Assembly: GCA_965662365.1 (NCBI GenBank)
Contig: CBFIHR010000023.1
Coordinates: 1 to 54,903, forward strand
Direction: 5' to 3'
Source: CAWVWD01 sp965662365
GTDB lineage: Bacteria; Bacteroidota; Bacteroidia; Chitinophagales; Saprospiraceae
DNA length: 54,903 nt
This document shows, in pieces, positions 9,143-15,852 of the stretch (positions within the stretch are counted from its first letter, which is position 1; every line of letters begins with the position of its first letter). The notes beneath the pieces are model-generated. The model was not told the DNA's origin. It saw only the letters and a program-made list of their open reading frames with translations, and did not search any database. A program made the position numbers and the translations under genes.

Positions 9143-9567
9143 AAAAGATAGAATTCGAGGGTCGGCGGCCTTTTAAAGCACTTTTCTTCGTTTTTCGTTT
9201 TTTCGAATTGACGCAGAATCCTTCACAAGAGATAGAAAAAACCCTCGAATTCTATCCTTTAGAAAAATTTCATCGAAATTTTTCTAAAAAAAACGGAAAT
9301 TGATTCATCAATAAAAAGTATTGAAATGCCAAAAAGATAGAATTCGAGGGTCTTTTATTTTCCATTTTAAGCAACATAAAAAAACGTGTATTTTTTTAAA
9401 TATTTTTAAAGTATTTTTAGAGCGGCTGAACCTATTGATATCACTATGTTGCAACTACGCAAAGAATAGAATTCGAGGGTCAAAAGATAGAATTCGAGGG
9501 TCAAAAGATAGAATTCGAGGGTCTTTTTAGCCCTATTTCCGAACTTAAAAGATAGAATTCGAGGGTT
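9143..9567. repeat. Iteron array, 21-bp repeats
   Basis: Core GATAGAATTCGAGGGTC, usually preceded by AAAA, 21 bp per unit. Direct copies lie at 9143-9163, 9332-9352, 9461-9481, 9482-9502, 9503-9523 and 9547-9567 (last base T); three of these are exactly in tandem. An inverted partial copy is at 9241-9260. These are binding sites expected for the adjacent Rep_3 initiator. Confidence 0.92.
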
Positions 9568-9572
9568 AAATA

Positions 9573-9608
9573 ATAGAGTGAAAAAATAGTTCTATCTTTT
9601 CACTCTAT
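9573..9608. promoter_or_regulatory. Inverted repeat operator before rep
   Basis: Arms of 17 bp (9573-9589 and 9592-9608, one mismatch) with 2-bp spacer. Each arm holds an ATAG element shared with the iterons. Rep_3 initiators bind iterons as monomers and such inverted repeats as dimers to repress their own gene; this role is inferred. Confidence 0.75.
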
Positions 9609-9625
9609 CTTTTAAAAAAATTCTC

Positions 9626-9633
9626 TACCTTTG
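9626..9633 (+). promoter_or_regulatory. TAnnTTTG -7 element of rep, probably leaderless
   Basis: TACCTTTG ends 4 bp before the ATG at 9638, so transcription should start at or within a few bases of the start codon. It overlaps the operator's downstream edge. Confidence 0.55.
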
Positions 9634-9637
9634 ACCT

Positions 9638-10552
9638 ATGTCAACAAAAACAAATAAGCCTAAAAAGACTGGTTCTCGCAAACAACAAGTGGCTGTACAA
9701 TCGAATGCCTTGATCAATGCGAGATACGAAATGACTGCATTTCAGAAAAAAATTCTGTTATATATCATTTCTATGATTCAGCCCGATGACGAGGACTTCA
9801 AACAATATACGATAAATGTGAAGGATTTTGTAACCGATACAGATTACAAGTCGAAAATGCTTTACGGCAAACTTAGACAAGAAACTAAAGCTTTAATCGG
9901 TAAGGTATATGAAATCGAGGAAGCAGATCGTTTATCTCAAATTTCTATCCTTTCGGAAGCTGTTTATATCAAAGGGAAAGGAACGATTCAAGTACGATTT
10001 ACACCTGCCTTAAAACCATATTTATTACAATTAAAACAACATTTTACGGCAACTCCTCTGAAGTATATTTTGAGTTTTAAATCCGTGCATTCGATGCGAA
10101 TTTATGAAATGTTGCATCAATTCAAATCGACGGGTTTCTTCGTAGAAAAAGTCCAGAAACTCAAATATCGACTCAAAATTGAAGATAAATATCAATCCTA
10201 CTCTGCCTTCAAAAAATACGTTTTGAAGCAAGCTCAAAAGGAATTATCACAAACAGATATGGCTTTTTCTTTTAAGGAAATCAAAGAAGGACGAAAAATC
10301 GACCGCTTAGAGTTCACCATCAAACCGCTACAGGAAATTCCTATCGAAGCCAAACAAGAACAGTTGATTACAAAGTTGGTTATGGACTTACGATTATCGC
10401 CACTTCAAGCCAAACGTATTGTCATTATGGTTTTGCCAGCCGATATTCATCGCACGATTTATGAAATCAAAGAAGCACATCGAGATGGCAAAATTTTAAC
10501 AAATATTGCCGCTTATTCTATGGGCGTTTTTCGTAAGAAATTTCAAGTATAA
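9638..10552 (+). CDS. Rep_3-family replication initiator (RepB/RepE-like)
   Basis: A 304-residue initiator that binds the iterons and opens the origin. The first winged-helix domain carries the family signature NALINARYEMTAFQKKILLY (residues about 22-41) and VRFTPALKPYLLQL. The second winged helix starts near SVHSMRIYEMLHQ and runs through YSAFKKYVLKQAQKEL to the RLEFTIKPL strand, after which a C-terminal extension of about 70 residues follows. Length and order match plasmid RepE/pi-type initiators. An iteron array, an inverted-repeat operator and a TAnnTTTG promoter sit directly upstream, and parA is divergent. Finding this among hemA, prmC and other housekeeping genes is unusual. Copy control by handcuffing is expected from the family. 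Confidence 0.93.
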   Translation: MSTKTNKPKKTGSRKQQVAVQSNALINARYEMTAFQKKILLYIISMIQPDDEDFKQYTINVKDFVTDTDYKSKMLYGKLRQETKALIGKVYEIEEADRLSQISILSEAVYIKGKGTIQVRFTPALKPYLLQLKQHFTATPLKYILSFKSVHSMRIYEMLHQFKSTGFFVEKVQKLKYRLKIEDKYQSYSAFKKYVLKQAQKELSQTDMAFSFKEIKEGRKIDRLEFTIKPLQEIPIEAKQEQLITKLVMDLRLSPLQAKRIVIMVLPADIHRTIYEIKEAHRDGKILTNIAAYSMGVFRKKFQV

Positions 10553-10608
10553 TTGAGATTTTTATTGTTTATCGCTGACAATTAGCTAATAATCAACTCA
10601 CAATCAAC

Positions 10609-10636
10609 TACGTATTACGTAAACCGTAATACGACT
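10609..10636. repeat. Palindromic repeat P4
   Basis: CTACGTATTACGTAAACCG followed by TAATACGACT, downstream of rep. Confidence 0.65.
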
Positions 10637-10749
10637 AATAAAAATTATTTAACAACTTGAAAATCAAAATTGCTGTCATTCTAACAAAATTAAGATGATA
10701 AAGATCTAAGAATACGTTGAGTTCTAAATTAGAAAATAATAAAAAAATC

Positions 10750-10780
10750 ACGTAAAACGTATTACGTAAAACGTATCAAA
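10750..10780. repeat. Palindromic repeat P5
   Basis: CACGTAAAACGTATTACG followed by TAAAACGTATC: three ACGTA/TACGT steps, between rep and the convergent B3/B4 gene. Confidence 0.65.
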
Positions 10781-10808
10781 ATTAATATTTTCTGTAACCT
10801 TATTTCCG

Positions 10809-11459
10809 CTAAATAATCATTCGTTTTATATTGTTTGCATCACCAAAACGCTCCAACAAATCAACCGCCAAATCCATTGCCTTTGTTAATTCCTCCAAAC
10901 CATTAAAATCTAAAATCACCATCAAAAAGCGTTTCGTTTCATTCGTTACTGAAGTCCGAGTCGAGTCACTTGTCGGTGTTCCGAAAGCACCTTGAGCATC
11001 TCTAAAAGTCGCCAAACCTTCGATGTTTAAATTGCCTCGTCCGATGCCTTCGTAAGGTTCATTTGCTCCACCGACGCCTAAGGCGATTTCTCCCTCGATT
11101 TTATCCGCATCATAACCGCCAATTGAAAAGCCAGTTGAAATAGATACTAAATTCAATAAATCCACCACATTATTGATTTTATATAAACCTTTGCCCTTTA
11201 CGACTCTTCTTAGCAAGGCTTCTGCCGAAGGTCGATAACGTGCCGGATCTTTTCCTAAAGCCTTATAACCTTTACGAGTTGCTGCAATTGTTAGCATTTT
11301 AGCGATGCTTGCCGTGTCCATTGTTTCCAATTCTGCAATCTTCTTATTAATTTCTGCCCATAAATCCTCATTATTACCCGATATTTGCACCGAACAAGAA
11401 ATCACGCCTAAACGGAAATTTGGGCATTTTGAGGTTATCGTTTCTGTTATAGTTATCAT
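10809..11459 (-). CDS. Stand-alone B3/B4-domain protein (PheRS beta editing-domain-like)
   Basis: A 216-residue protein resembling the B3/B4 domain of phenylalanyl-tRNA synthetase beta (COG3382-type solo domains). Visible family features are RYRPSAEALLRRVVKGKGLY, INNVVDLLNLVSISTGFSIG and GYDADKIEGEIALGVG. In PheRS this fold deacylates Tyr-tRNA(Phe); solo proteins may edit or act on other amino-acyl substrates, but their role is poorly established. It is monocistronic, convergent with rep and divergent from prmC, with palindromes on both sides (10750-10780 and 11484-11522). Start ATG 11459 gives MITITETITSKCPNF. Function beyond the fold is not claimed. Confidence 0.75.
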   Translation of the reverse strand: MITITETITSKCPNFRLGVISCSVQISGNNEDLWAEINKKIAELETMDTASIAKMLTIAATRKGYKALGKDPARYRPSAEALLRRVVKGKGLYKINNVVDLLNLVSISTGFSIGGYDADKIEGEIALGVGGANEPYEGIGRGNLNIEGLATFRDAQGAFGTPTSDSTRTSVTNETKRFLMVILDFNGLEELTKAMDLAVDLLERFGDANNIKRMII

Positions 11460-11483
11460 CGTTTCTGTTTTTTTATTAGTATA

Positions 11484-11522
11484 ACAACGTAATACGGTTT
11501 ACGTAATACGCATTACGTAATT
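11484..11522. repeat. Palindromic repeat P6
   Basis: ACGTAATACGGTTTACGTAA followed by TACGCATTACGTAATT, in the divergent spacer between the B3/B4 gene and prmC. Confidence 0.75.
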
Positions 11523-11587
11523 TTTTTATTAATTATCAGTAGGTTAACAACGATATAGTGTCAACTGTCTGCTATCAACCGTCAAGA

Positions 11588-12430
11588 ATGATTGCAAAAA
11601 CTGCTTTTACAAATCTACAAACTGCGTTGTGTTCGATTTATGATAATCGAGAAGCACATACGATTGCTCGATATATTTTTGAGGATATTTTTAACATCTT
11701 CAATACTCAATCTGAAAAACAACTTTCGGACACGCAAGTTAGTGAATTGAAGACAATTCAAAAACGATTATTAAATTATGAACCGTGGCAACACATTGTC
11801 GGTTTTGCGGATTTTTATGGTTCAAAATTCCGTGTGTCGCCCGATGTCTTGATTCCTCGACCTGAAACGGAAGAGTTGGTGCATTTAGTTTTGGAGCATG
11901 TCAAGCCGTTGCAAACGATTTTGGATATTGGAACTGGAAGCGGTTCTATTCCGATTTCAATTAAAAAGAAATACGAACATTTGGAGGTTTTTGGTTTAGA
12001 TATAAGCGAAGCCGCCTTGAATATTGCAAAACAAAATGCCGAACTCAATCAAGTTCAAATCAATTGGCGACAAGCCAATATTTTAAATCAAAATGAATGG
12101 AATAGAGTAGGAGAGAATCAGAAATTCGATATTATCGTCAGTAATCCGCCTTATGTCTTAGAAAGCGATAAAACCGAAATGCACCGAAACGTTTTGGATT
12201 TTGATCCAGAACTGGCTCTTTTTGTGGCGAATGAAACACCTTTATTGTTTTATGATGCGATTTCCAATTTTGCATTGCAATATTTAAAACCGAATGGGCA
12301 ATTGTATTTTGAAATTCATCAGGATTTTGGGCAACAAACTACTACACTTCTGGAAAATAAAGGTTTTCGAAATGTGAAAGTTGTAAAAGATTTATATCAA
12401 AATGATAGAATAGTTTTTGGAAACATTTAA
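11588..12430 (+). CDS. prmC: Peptide chain release factor N5-glutamine methyltransferase
   Basis: A 280-residue SAM-dependent methyltransferase that methylates the GGQ glutamine of RF1/RF2. ATG 11588 (MIAKTAFTNLQTALCSIYD) is preferred to a GTG at 11558. The N-terminal helical domain ends at YEPWQHIVGFADFYGSKF, followed by LIPRPETEELVHLV, the SAM loop ILDIGTGSGSIPISI and the catalytic IVSNPPYVLESD (NPPY). The C-terminus is complete: YFEIHQDFGQQTTTLLENKG, then RNVKVVKDLYQNDRIVFGNI. The last 120 bp of this gene, with the palindrome that follows, recur twice downstream (13411-13534 and 15695-15812), which marks this 3' end as a recombination target. Housekeeping gene, expected on a chromosome. 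Confidence 0.93.
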   Translation: MIAKTAFTNLQTALCSIYDNREAHTIARYIFEDIFNIFNTQSEKQLSDTQVSELKTIQKRLLNYEPWQHIVGFADFYGSKFRVSPDVLIPRPETEELVHLVLEHVKPLQTILDIGTGSGSIPISIKKKYEHLEVFGLDISEAALNIAKQNAELNQVQINWRQANILNQNEWNRVGENQKFDIIVSNPPYVLESDKTEMHRNVLDFDPELALFVANETPLLFYDAISNFALQYLKPNGQLYFEIHQDFGQQTTTLLENKGFRNVKVVKDLYQNDRIVFGNI

Positions 12431-12472
12431 ACGTAAGCCGTATTACGTAATACGTAGTATGGCTTACGTTTA
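12430..12472. repeat. Palindromic repeat P7 at the prmC stop
   Basis: Begins at the prmC stop codon: ACGTAAGCCGTATTACGTAA then TACGTAGTATGGCTTACGT. The same join of prmC 3' end and palindrome is seen at 13534 and 15813. It also acts as terminator between convergent genes. Confidence 0.85.
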
Positions 12473-12475
12473 TAA

Positions 12476-12880
12476 TTAATTTTGCCTTTCTGTATATAAA
12501 ATAGTTCCATCAGGAAATGTAAAATCACATCGTTGTTTATCACTACTCATCCGATAAGTAATTTTTTGTTCAACATCTTCTACTTTAGTAATAAAGTAAT
12601 CTTCGGTAATTTTAACTACCTGCCCCACTTGTCCACTTCCTGTTCTCTTACTGGTATAACTTAAAGAAAATGTATTTTGATTGAATACCACTTTAGTGCC
12701 TATCAATTCCTTTTTGACTAATTCATTTAATGCTAATGATTCAATTGGATTAATATCCTCCTTTGTTTTTATATCAATGATAAGGTCGTAAGTGACCCAT
12801 ACAGAACTCGAAGGAATAACAGCTATCTTTTTGGTACAACTGCTAACTACAATTAATAAACTTATTATGATTAAACGCAT
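12476..12880 (-). CDS. Small lipoprotein, cassette paralogue 1
   Basis: A 134-residue lipoprotein: MRLIIISLLIVVSSC with lipidated Cys15, then a mature part that starts with a Ser-rich linker (IPSSSVWVTYDLIIDIKT) and is predicted as beta-rich. It is closely similar over its whole length to the protein at 13573-13977, for example shared SVWVTYDLIIDIKT and ITYRMSSDKQ-like motifs, so the two are recent duplicates. I do not recognise the family. It sits between two copies of the prmC 3' end plus palindrome and reads towards prmC. A secreted immunity-like or envelope role is possible but unsupported. Confidence 0.7.
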   Translation of the reverse strand: MRLIIISLLIVVSSCTKKIAVIPSSSVWVTYDLIIDIKTKEDINPIESLALNELVKKELIGTKVVFNQNTFSLSYTSKRTGSGQVGQVVKITEDYFITKVEDVEQKITYRMSSDKQRCDFTFPDGTILYTERQN

Positions 12881-12966
12881 ACGATTAAAAATTTAAAAGC
12901 AGTTAAAGAATTAGAAAACGCCATTGTAGAAAAAGTCAATGACAAAAATAACGCTAAAAATTTCAT
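12871..12966 (-). CDS. Short signal-peptide-like ORF (possible remnant)
   Basis: A 31-codon reading frame (MKFLALFLSLTFSTMAFSNS) overlapping the start of the next gene by 10 nt. It looks like a signal peptide with no mature domain. It occupies the place taken by the 14759-15268 gene in the second cassette, behind the same hairpin leader, so it may be what is left after a deletion, or a small peptide gene. Confidence 0.3.
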   Translation of the reverse strand: MKFLALFLSLTFSTMAFSNSLTAFKFLIVCV

Positions 12967-12999
12967 AACTTTATGTTTTATAAAATTAACAAATTGGGC

Positions 13000-13361
13000 T
13001 ATGATTAGGAATACCTCTCCTAAGTAGCCCTTTTCAATGAATAAAAAGACTTTATAATGAAGCATTATATCAAGACTCCTTAACTCTTAATAAATACTTA
13101 CTCATACCGACAAATAGGTCATTTTTCCAATCTTGTATTAATTGCTCTTTTTCATTATTGATAGTCGAAGGAACTATCGGGAATTTTCACTAACATTTTG
13201 GGAATGTGTGAAATTCAGGTAAATTATTGTGTGGGTGTGATGAAATACACAATAATTCTTAAACTAAGACAAAACAAATTTATAGAAATAAATCTACTTT
13301 TTCAAATAGCAAAAATGTTAAATTTTCAAAAAAAAAAAAATAGCGTTGATAATCAACACTT
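13000..13361 (-). repeat. Structured non-coding block, copy A
   Basis: Closely similar to 15298-15624. On the minus strand, from upstream to downstream, it has a poly-T tract, a hairpin with ATTGTGT/ACACAAT arms, one with GAATTTTCAC/GTGTGAAATTC arms, a short GATAGTTCCTTCGACTATC hairpin, and finally a leader hairpin GGGCTA...TAGCCC about 30 nt before an ATG. No long ORF is shared by both copies. This could be a 5' leader or an ncRNA of the cassette. Confidence 0.6.
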
Positions 13362-13410
13362 TATGTGAATTCACTTTTGTATAAAACAGGTAATTTTACT
13401 TGATTTTCGA

Positions 13411-13534
13411 TTTTGAAATTCATCAGGATTTTGGGCAACAAACTGTTGCACTTCTGGAAAATAAAGGTTTTCAAAATGTGGAAGTTTTGAAAGATTTATT
13501 TGGAAATGATAGGATTGTTTCTGGGAGTACTTAA
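13411..13534 (+). pseudogene. prmC 3'-end remnant, copy 2
   Basis: Reads FEIHQDFGQQTVALLENKG, then FQNVEVLKDLFGNDRIVSGST and a stop, against the same part of PrmC (12307-12430). The frame is intact but no start or catalytic part is present. It is followed at once by the palindrome, as in the parent gene. Confidence 0.85.
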
Positions 13535-13568
13535 ACGTAAGCCGTATTACGTAATACGGCTTACGGCT
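13534..13568. repeat. Palindromic repeat P8
   Basis: ACGTAAGCCGTATTACGTAA followed by TACGGCTTACG: near-perfect palindrome joined to the prmC remnant. Confidence 0.85.
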
Positions 13569-13572
13569 ATGA

Positions 13573-13977
13573 TTAATGCTGTCTTTCTGTATAAAAAACA
13601 GTTCCATCAGGAAATATAAAATCATATTCTTGCTTATCACTACTCATTCGATAACTAATTTTTTGTTCAACATCATCTTTTCTAATGATAAAATATTCGT
13701 CAGTAATTTTAATAATACGACCTGTATCGCCTTTCTCTTTTCCATTATTAGTATAACTGAAAGAAAATGAATTTTGATTAAACACCAATTCCGCTCCTAT
13801 TAATTCTTTTTTAAGTAATTGATTTAATGCCAACGATTCAATTGCATTAGCATCATCATCTGTTTTTATATCAATGATAAGGTCGTAAGTGACCCATACA
13901 GAACTTGAAGGAATGACAGCTAATCGTGGTGTACATCCAACAGTAATAATAAATAAGCCTAATATTATTAAACGCAT
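13573..13977 (-). CDS. Small lipoprotein, cassette paralogue 2
   Basis: A 134-residue lipoprotein (MRLIILGLFIITVGC, lipidated Cys15) that is the paralogue of the 12476-12880 protein and of the same length. The first 30 bp upstream are also shared (ATTAAACGCAT and AAATTTAAAAGCAGTTAAA), after which the two cassettes diverge. It is followed upstream by two further exported proteins on the same strand, about 104 nt away, so a loose operon is possible. The function is unknown. The parallel arrangement (lipoprotein, structured block, prmC end, palindrome) shows that a whole unit was duplicated. Confidence 0.7.
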   Translation of the reverse strand: MRLIILGLFIITVGCTPRLAVIPSSSVWVTYDLIIDIKTDDDANAIESLALNQLLKKELIGAELVFNQNSFSFSYTNNGKEKGDTGRIIKITDEYFIIRKDDVEQKISYRMSSDKQEYDFIFPDGTVFYTERQH

Positions 13978-14081
13978 CTGATTAAAAATTTAAAAGCAGT
14001 TAAAAATATTCCAATTTTCAACTGCCTCTTTTCAAGAAATACTATTACTCTAAATTCTCATCGACAATCCAATTTCTATTA

Positions 14082-14693
14082 TCACCTATATTTATCAGAT
14101 TTTTTTCCATTAAATCCAGCTTTTTCTAATTGTTCAGGTGTCCACCAAGTTTGAATATCACAATTTACCTTAATAAAATGAATCGTCACCTTATCATTCA
14201 ACTTAACTTGCTTCTCCCATTCTTTAACATACATTTTATTAAGTGTTTTAACATAAGTTGACCAATAAGCAAGAATATAAAAATCAGCTTTAGGCAATTG
14301 ATTAAAACTTATTTCTTCTCCGCCTAATGTTCGTAACTTTTGAAATTCTTCTTTTAAACTTAGGCTATCAACTGTTCGGTAAGTTTCTTCATTTTTTAAT
14401 TTTTGGATAAAGTTAACCGGCTTAGTTGAACAAGAAGTTTCATTTTCAGCTAAGTATGGAATATAATCACCTTTGTCATTAAATATACGCATTGCTGGTA
14501 AGCCACCAACACTCTGATGAACTTCTGAAAAATATTCAAAACCAATTGAATACAGATTATTAGTATCAAAATCTCGCTTTTCCAAATAACTAACGAGTTG
14601 TTGCTGTGTTTTTGGCTTAACTCCTAATAAAGTTTTCCCCACAAATTGACATGATGAAAAAGTTACTAAACAACATAAAATTATTTTTTCCAT
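14082..14693 (-). CDS. Lipoprotein with degenerate thioredoxin-like fold
   Basis: A 203-residue lipoprotein: MEKIILCCLVTFSSC with lipidated Cys15. The C-terminal half (FYILAYWSTYVKTLNKMYVK ... KVTIHFIKVNCD) resembles TlpA/thioredoxin-like proteins, where the strand FYILAYW leads to the active site. Here the CxxC motif is replaced by STYV, so no redox activity is expected. The gene lies between the duplicated lipoprotein and the Cys-rich secreted protein of cassette 2. The fold assignment is tentative; the first half (QQQLVSYLEKRDFDTNNLYS) is not recognised. Confidence 0.55.
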   Translation of the reverse strand: MEKIILCCLVTFSSCQFVGKTLLGVKPKTQQQLVSYLEKRDFDTNNLYSIGFEYFSEVHQSVGGLPAMRIFNDKGDYIPYLAENETSCSTKPVNFIQKLKNEETYRTVDSLSLKEEFQKLRTLGGEEISFNQLPKADFYILAYWSTYVKTLNKMYVKEWEKQVKLNDKVTIHFIKVNCDIQTWWTPEQLEKAGFNGKKSDKYR

Positions 14694-14711
14694 ATCTTAT
14701 TCTTTCAAGAT

Positions 14712-14741
14712 AAGAAGAGGTTTTGTTCAAAACCTCTTCTT
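14712..14741 (-). terminator. Intergenic hairpin after the Cys-rich protein gene
   Basis: Perfect 13-bp arms AAGAAGAGGTTTT / AAAACCTCTTCTT with a 4-nt loop, 17 nt after the 14759 stop and 18 nt before the next start. It is a strong stem, followed only by a weak T-run, so it may act as attenuator rather than full terminator. Confidence 0.7.
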
Positions 14742-14758
14742 ATTTATCATTTCATTAC

Positions 14759-15268
14759 TTAATCAACTTCTACATTTACCTCAACATAACCATAAGAGGT
14801 ATAAGATTGTCCATTATGTATAAAAGTTACAATTTCATCAACATATTCATAAAGACCTTCCTTTATCGTAATAGAATTTATACCAAATTGCTCTGCTGCT
14901 TCACCTGTAATTACAAAATCATCATCAATTCCAAACTCTGTTTCTGAGTGTTCATGTTCTCCTTCAAAATAAATTTTTCCAGTAACAGCATTAACAGAAG
15001 GTAGCTGTAATCCAAAGTTGTTTGAACTCATCTTCCAGAATTTCCACCCAAATTCAACGCTTACATTACAAATACCAAAACAAAATAAGCAATCACATTT
15101 AGCACCATCACGAGGACGATTTTCAATTCCACGATGTGGTGTTCCTTTAATCTTAATAAATGGTTCTACGGCTACTGCTTCTTTTGTAGAATTTTGATTC
15201 CATACAGTAAAACTTGCCATTCCAAATAGTACTGAACCTAAAAAAGCTAACTTTAATACTTTTTTCAT
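14759..15268 (-). CDS. Secreted Cys-cluster protein, unknown
   Basis: A 169-residue exported protein with a signal peptide (MKKVLKLAFLGSVLFGMASF). The mature N-terminus has a cysteine cluster, GAKCDCLFCFGICNVSVEFG (four cysteines in ten residues), possibly metal-binding or disulfide-bonded. A mostly beta, acidic domain follows (GKIYFEGEHEHSETEFGIDD) ending YVEVNVEVD. No family recognised. The ATG lies about 30 nt after the conserved GGGCTA/TAGCCC leader hairpin (15297-15333), a leader also found before the short ORF of cassette 1. It may be the cargo gene of the cassette. Confidence 0.6.
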   Translation of the reverse strand: MKKVLKLAFLGSVLFGMASFTVWNQNSTKEAVAVEPFIKIKGTPHRGIENRPRDGAKCDCLFCFGICNVSVEFGWKFWKMSSNNFGLQLPSVNAVTGKIYFEGEHEHSETEFGIDDDFVITGEAAEQFGINSITIKEGLYEYVDEIVTFIHNGQSYTSYGYVEVNVEVD

Positions 15269-15297
15269 AATTTTACTTAATTTTTAAAGTTAAAAAT

Positions 15298-15624
15298 TTG
15301 GGCTATGATTAGGAATACCACTCCTAAGTAGCCCTTTTTTAATGAATAAAAAGACTTTATATCGAAGCATTATATCAAAACTCCTTAATCTCTGATAAAT
15401 GCTAAGTTTTCCAAACTTCTTTTAATTGCTCTCTATAATTTGATAGTCGAAGGAACTATCGGGAATTTTCACAGACATTTTTGGGAATGTGTGAAATTCG
15501 GGTAAATCATTGTGTGGGTGTGATGAAATACACAATAATTCTTAATCTAAGACGAATCAAATTTATAAAAATAAATCTACTTTTTCAAATAGTGAAAGTG
15601 TTAAATTTTCAAAAAAAAAAAAAA
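15298..15624 (-). repeat. Structured non-coding block, copy B
   Basis: Second copy of the block at 13000-13361, with the same order of hairpins and the same homopolymer tract (13-14 A on the plus strand, about 15611-15624). Base changes lie mostly outside the arms as far as read by eye. Between here and the prmC remnant (15695) little else is visible. Confidence 0.6.
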
Positions 15625-15694
15625 ACAGCACTGATAATCAATACTTTACGTGAACTTACATTTTCATAAAACAGGTAATTCTACGTAGTCTTAT

Positions 15695-15812
15695 ATTTTG
15701 AAATTCACCAGTATTTTGGGCAACAAACGGTTGCACTTTTGGAAAAGAAAGGTTTTCGGAATGTGGAAATTGTAAAAGATTTATTTAGGAATAATAGGAT
15801 AGTTTTTGGAAT
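15695..15812 (+). pseudogene. prmC 3'-end remnant, copy 3
   Basis: Encodes FEIHQYFGQQTVALLEKKG, then FRNVEIVKDLFRNNRIVFGI, matching the PrmC C-terminus, but runs into the palindrome without the original stop. It lies directly beside the tyrosine recombinase gene. Confidence 0.8.
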
Positions 15813-15852
15813 ACGTAAGCCGTAATACGTATAACGTAATACGGCTTACGTT
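15813..15852. repeat. Palindromic repeat P9 beside the recombinase
   Basis: TACGTAAGCCGTAATACG then TATAACGTAATACGGCTTACG. It ends at the stop codon of the tyrosine recombinase (15853), and so joins prmC remnant 3 and the recombinase. Confidence 0.8.

Larger units (their letters stand above)
8567..9637. other. Candidate replication origin region
   Basis: A 1.07-kb stretch without a convincing gene between divergent parA and rep. It contains two TACGTAATACG palindromes, very AT-rich DNA (8870-9130), eight copies of an iteron, an inverted repeat with 11-bp arms (9261-9285), another with 10-bp arms (9073-9082 with 9128-9137), and a rep operator-like inverted repeat (9573-9608). This is the standard layout of an iteron-controlled plasmid origin. 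No clear DnaA box was found by eye. Confidence 0.75.

Noticed and set aside
9143..9567. CRISPR array
   Set aside because: The repeated 21-bp units are partly head-to-tail without spacers, occur next to a Rep_3 initiator and have an inverted copy; they are iterons. No cas genes are present.
13371..13640. 89-residue minus-strand ORF
   Set aside because: It runs antisense through the prmC remnant and palindrome and into the next gene's end; no coding signs.
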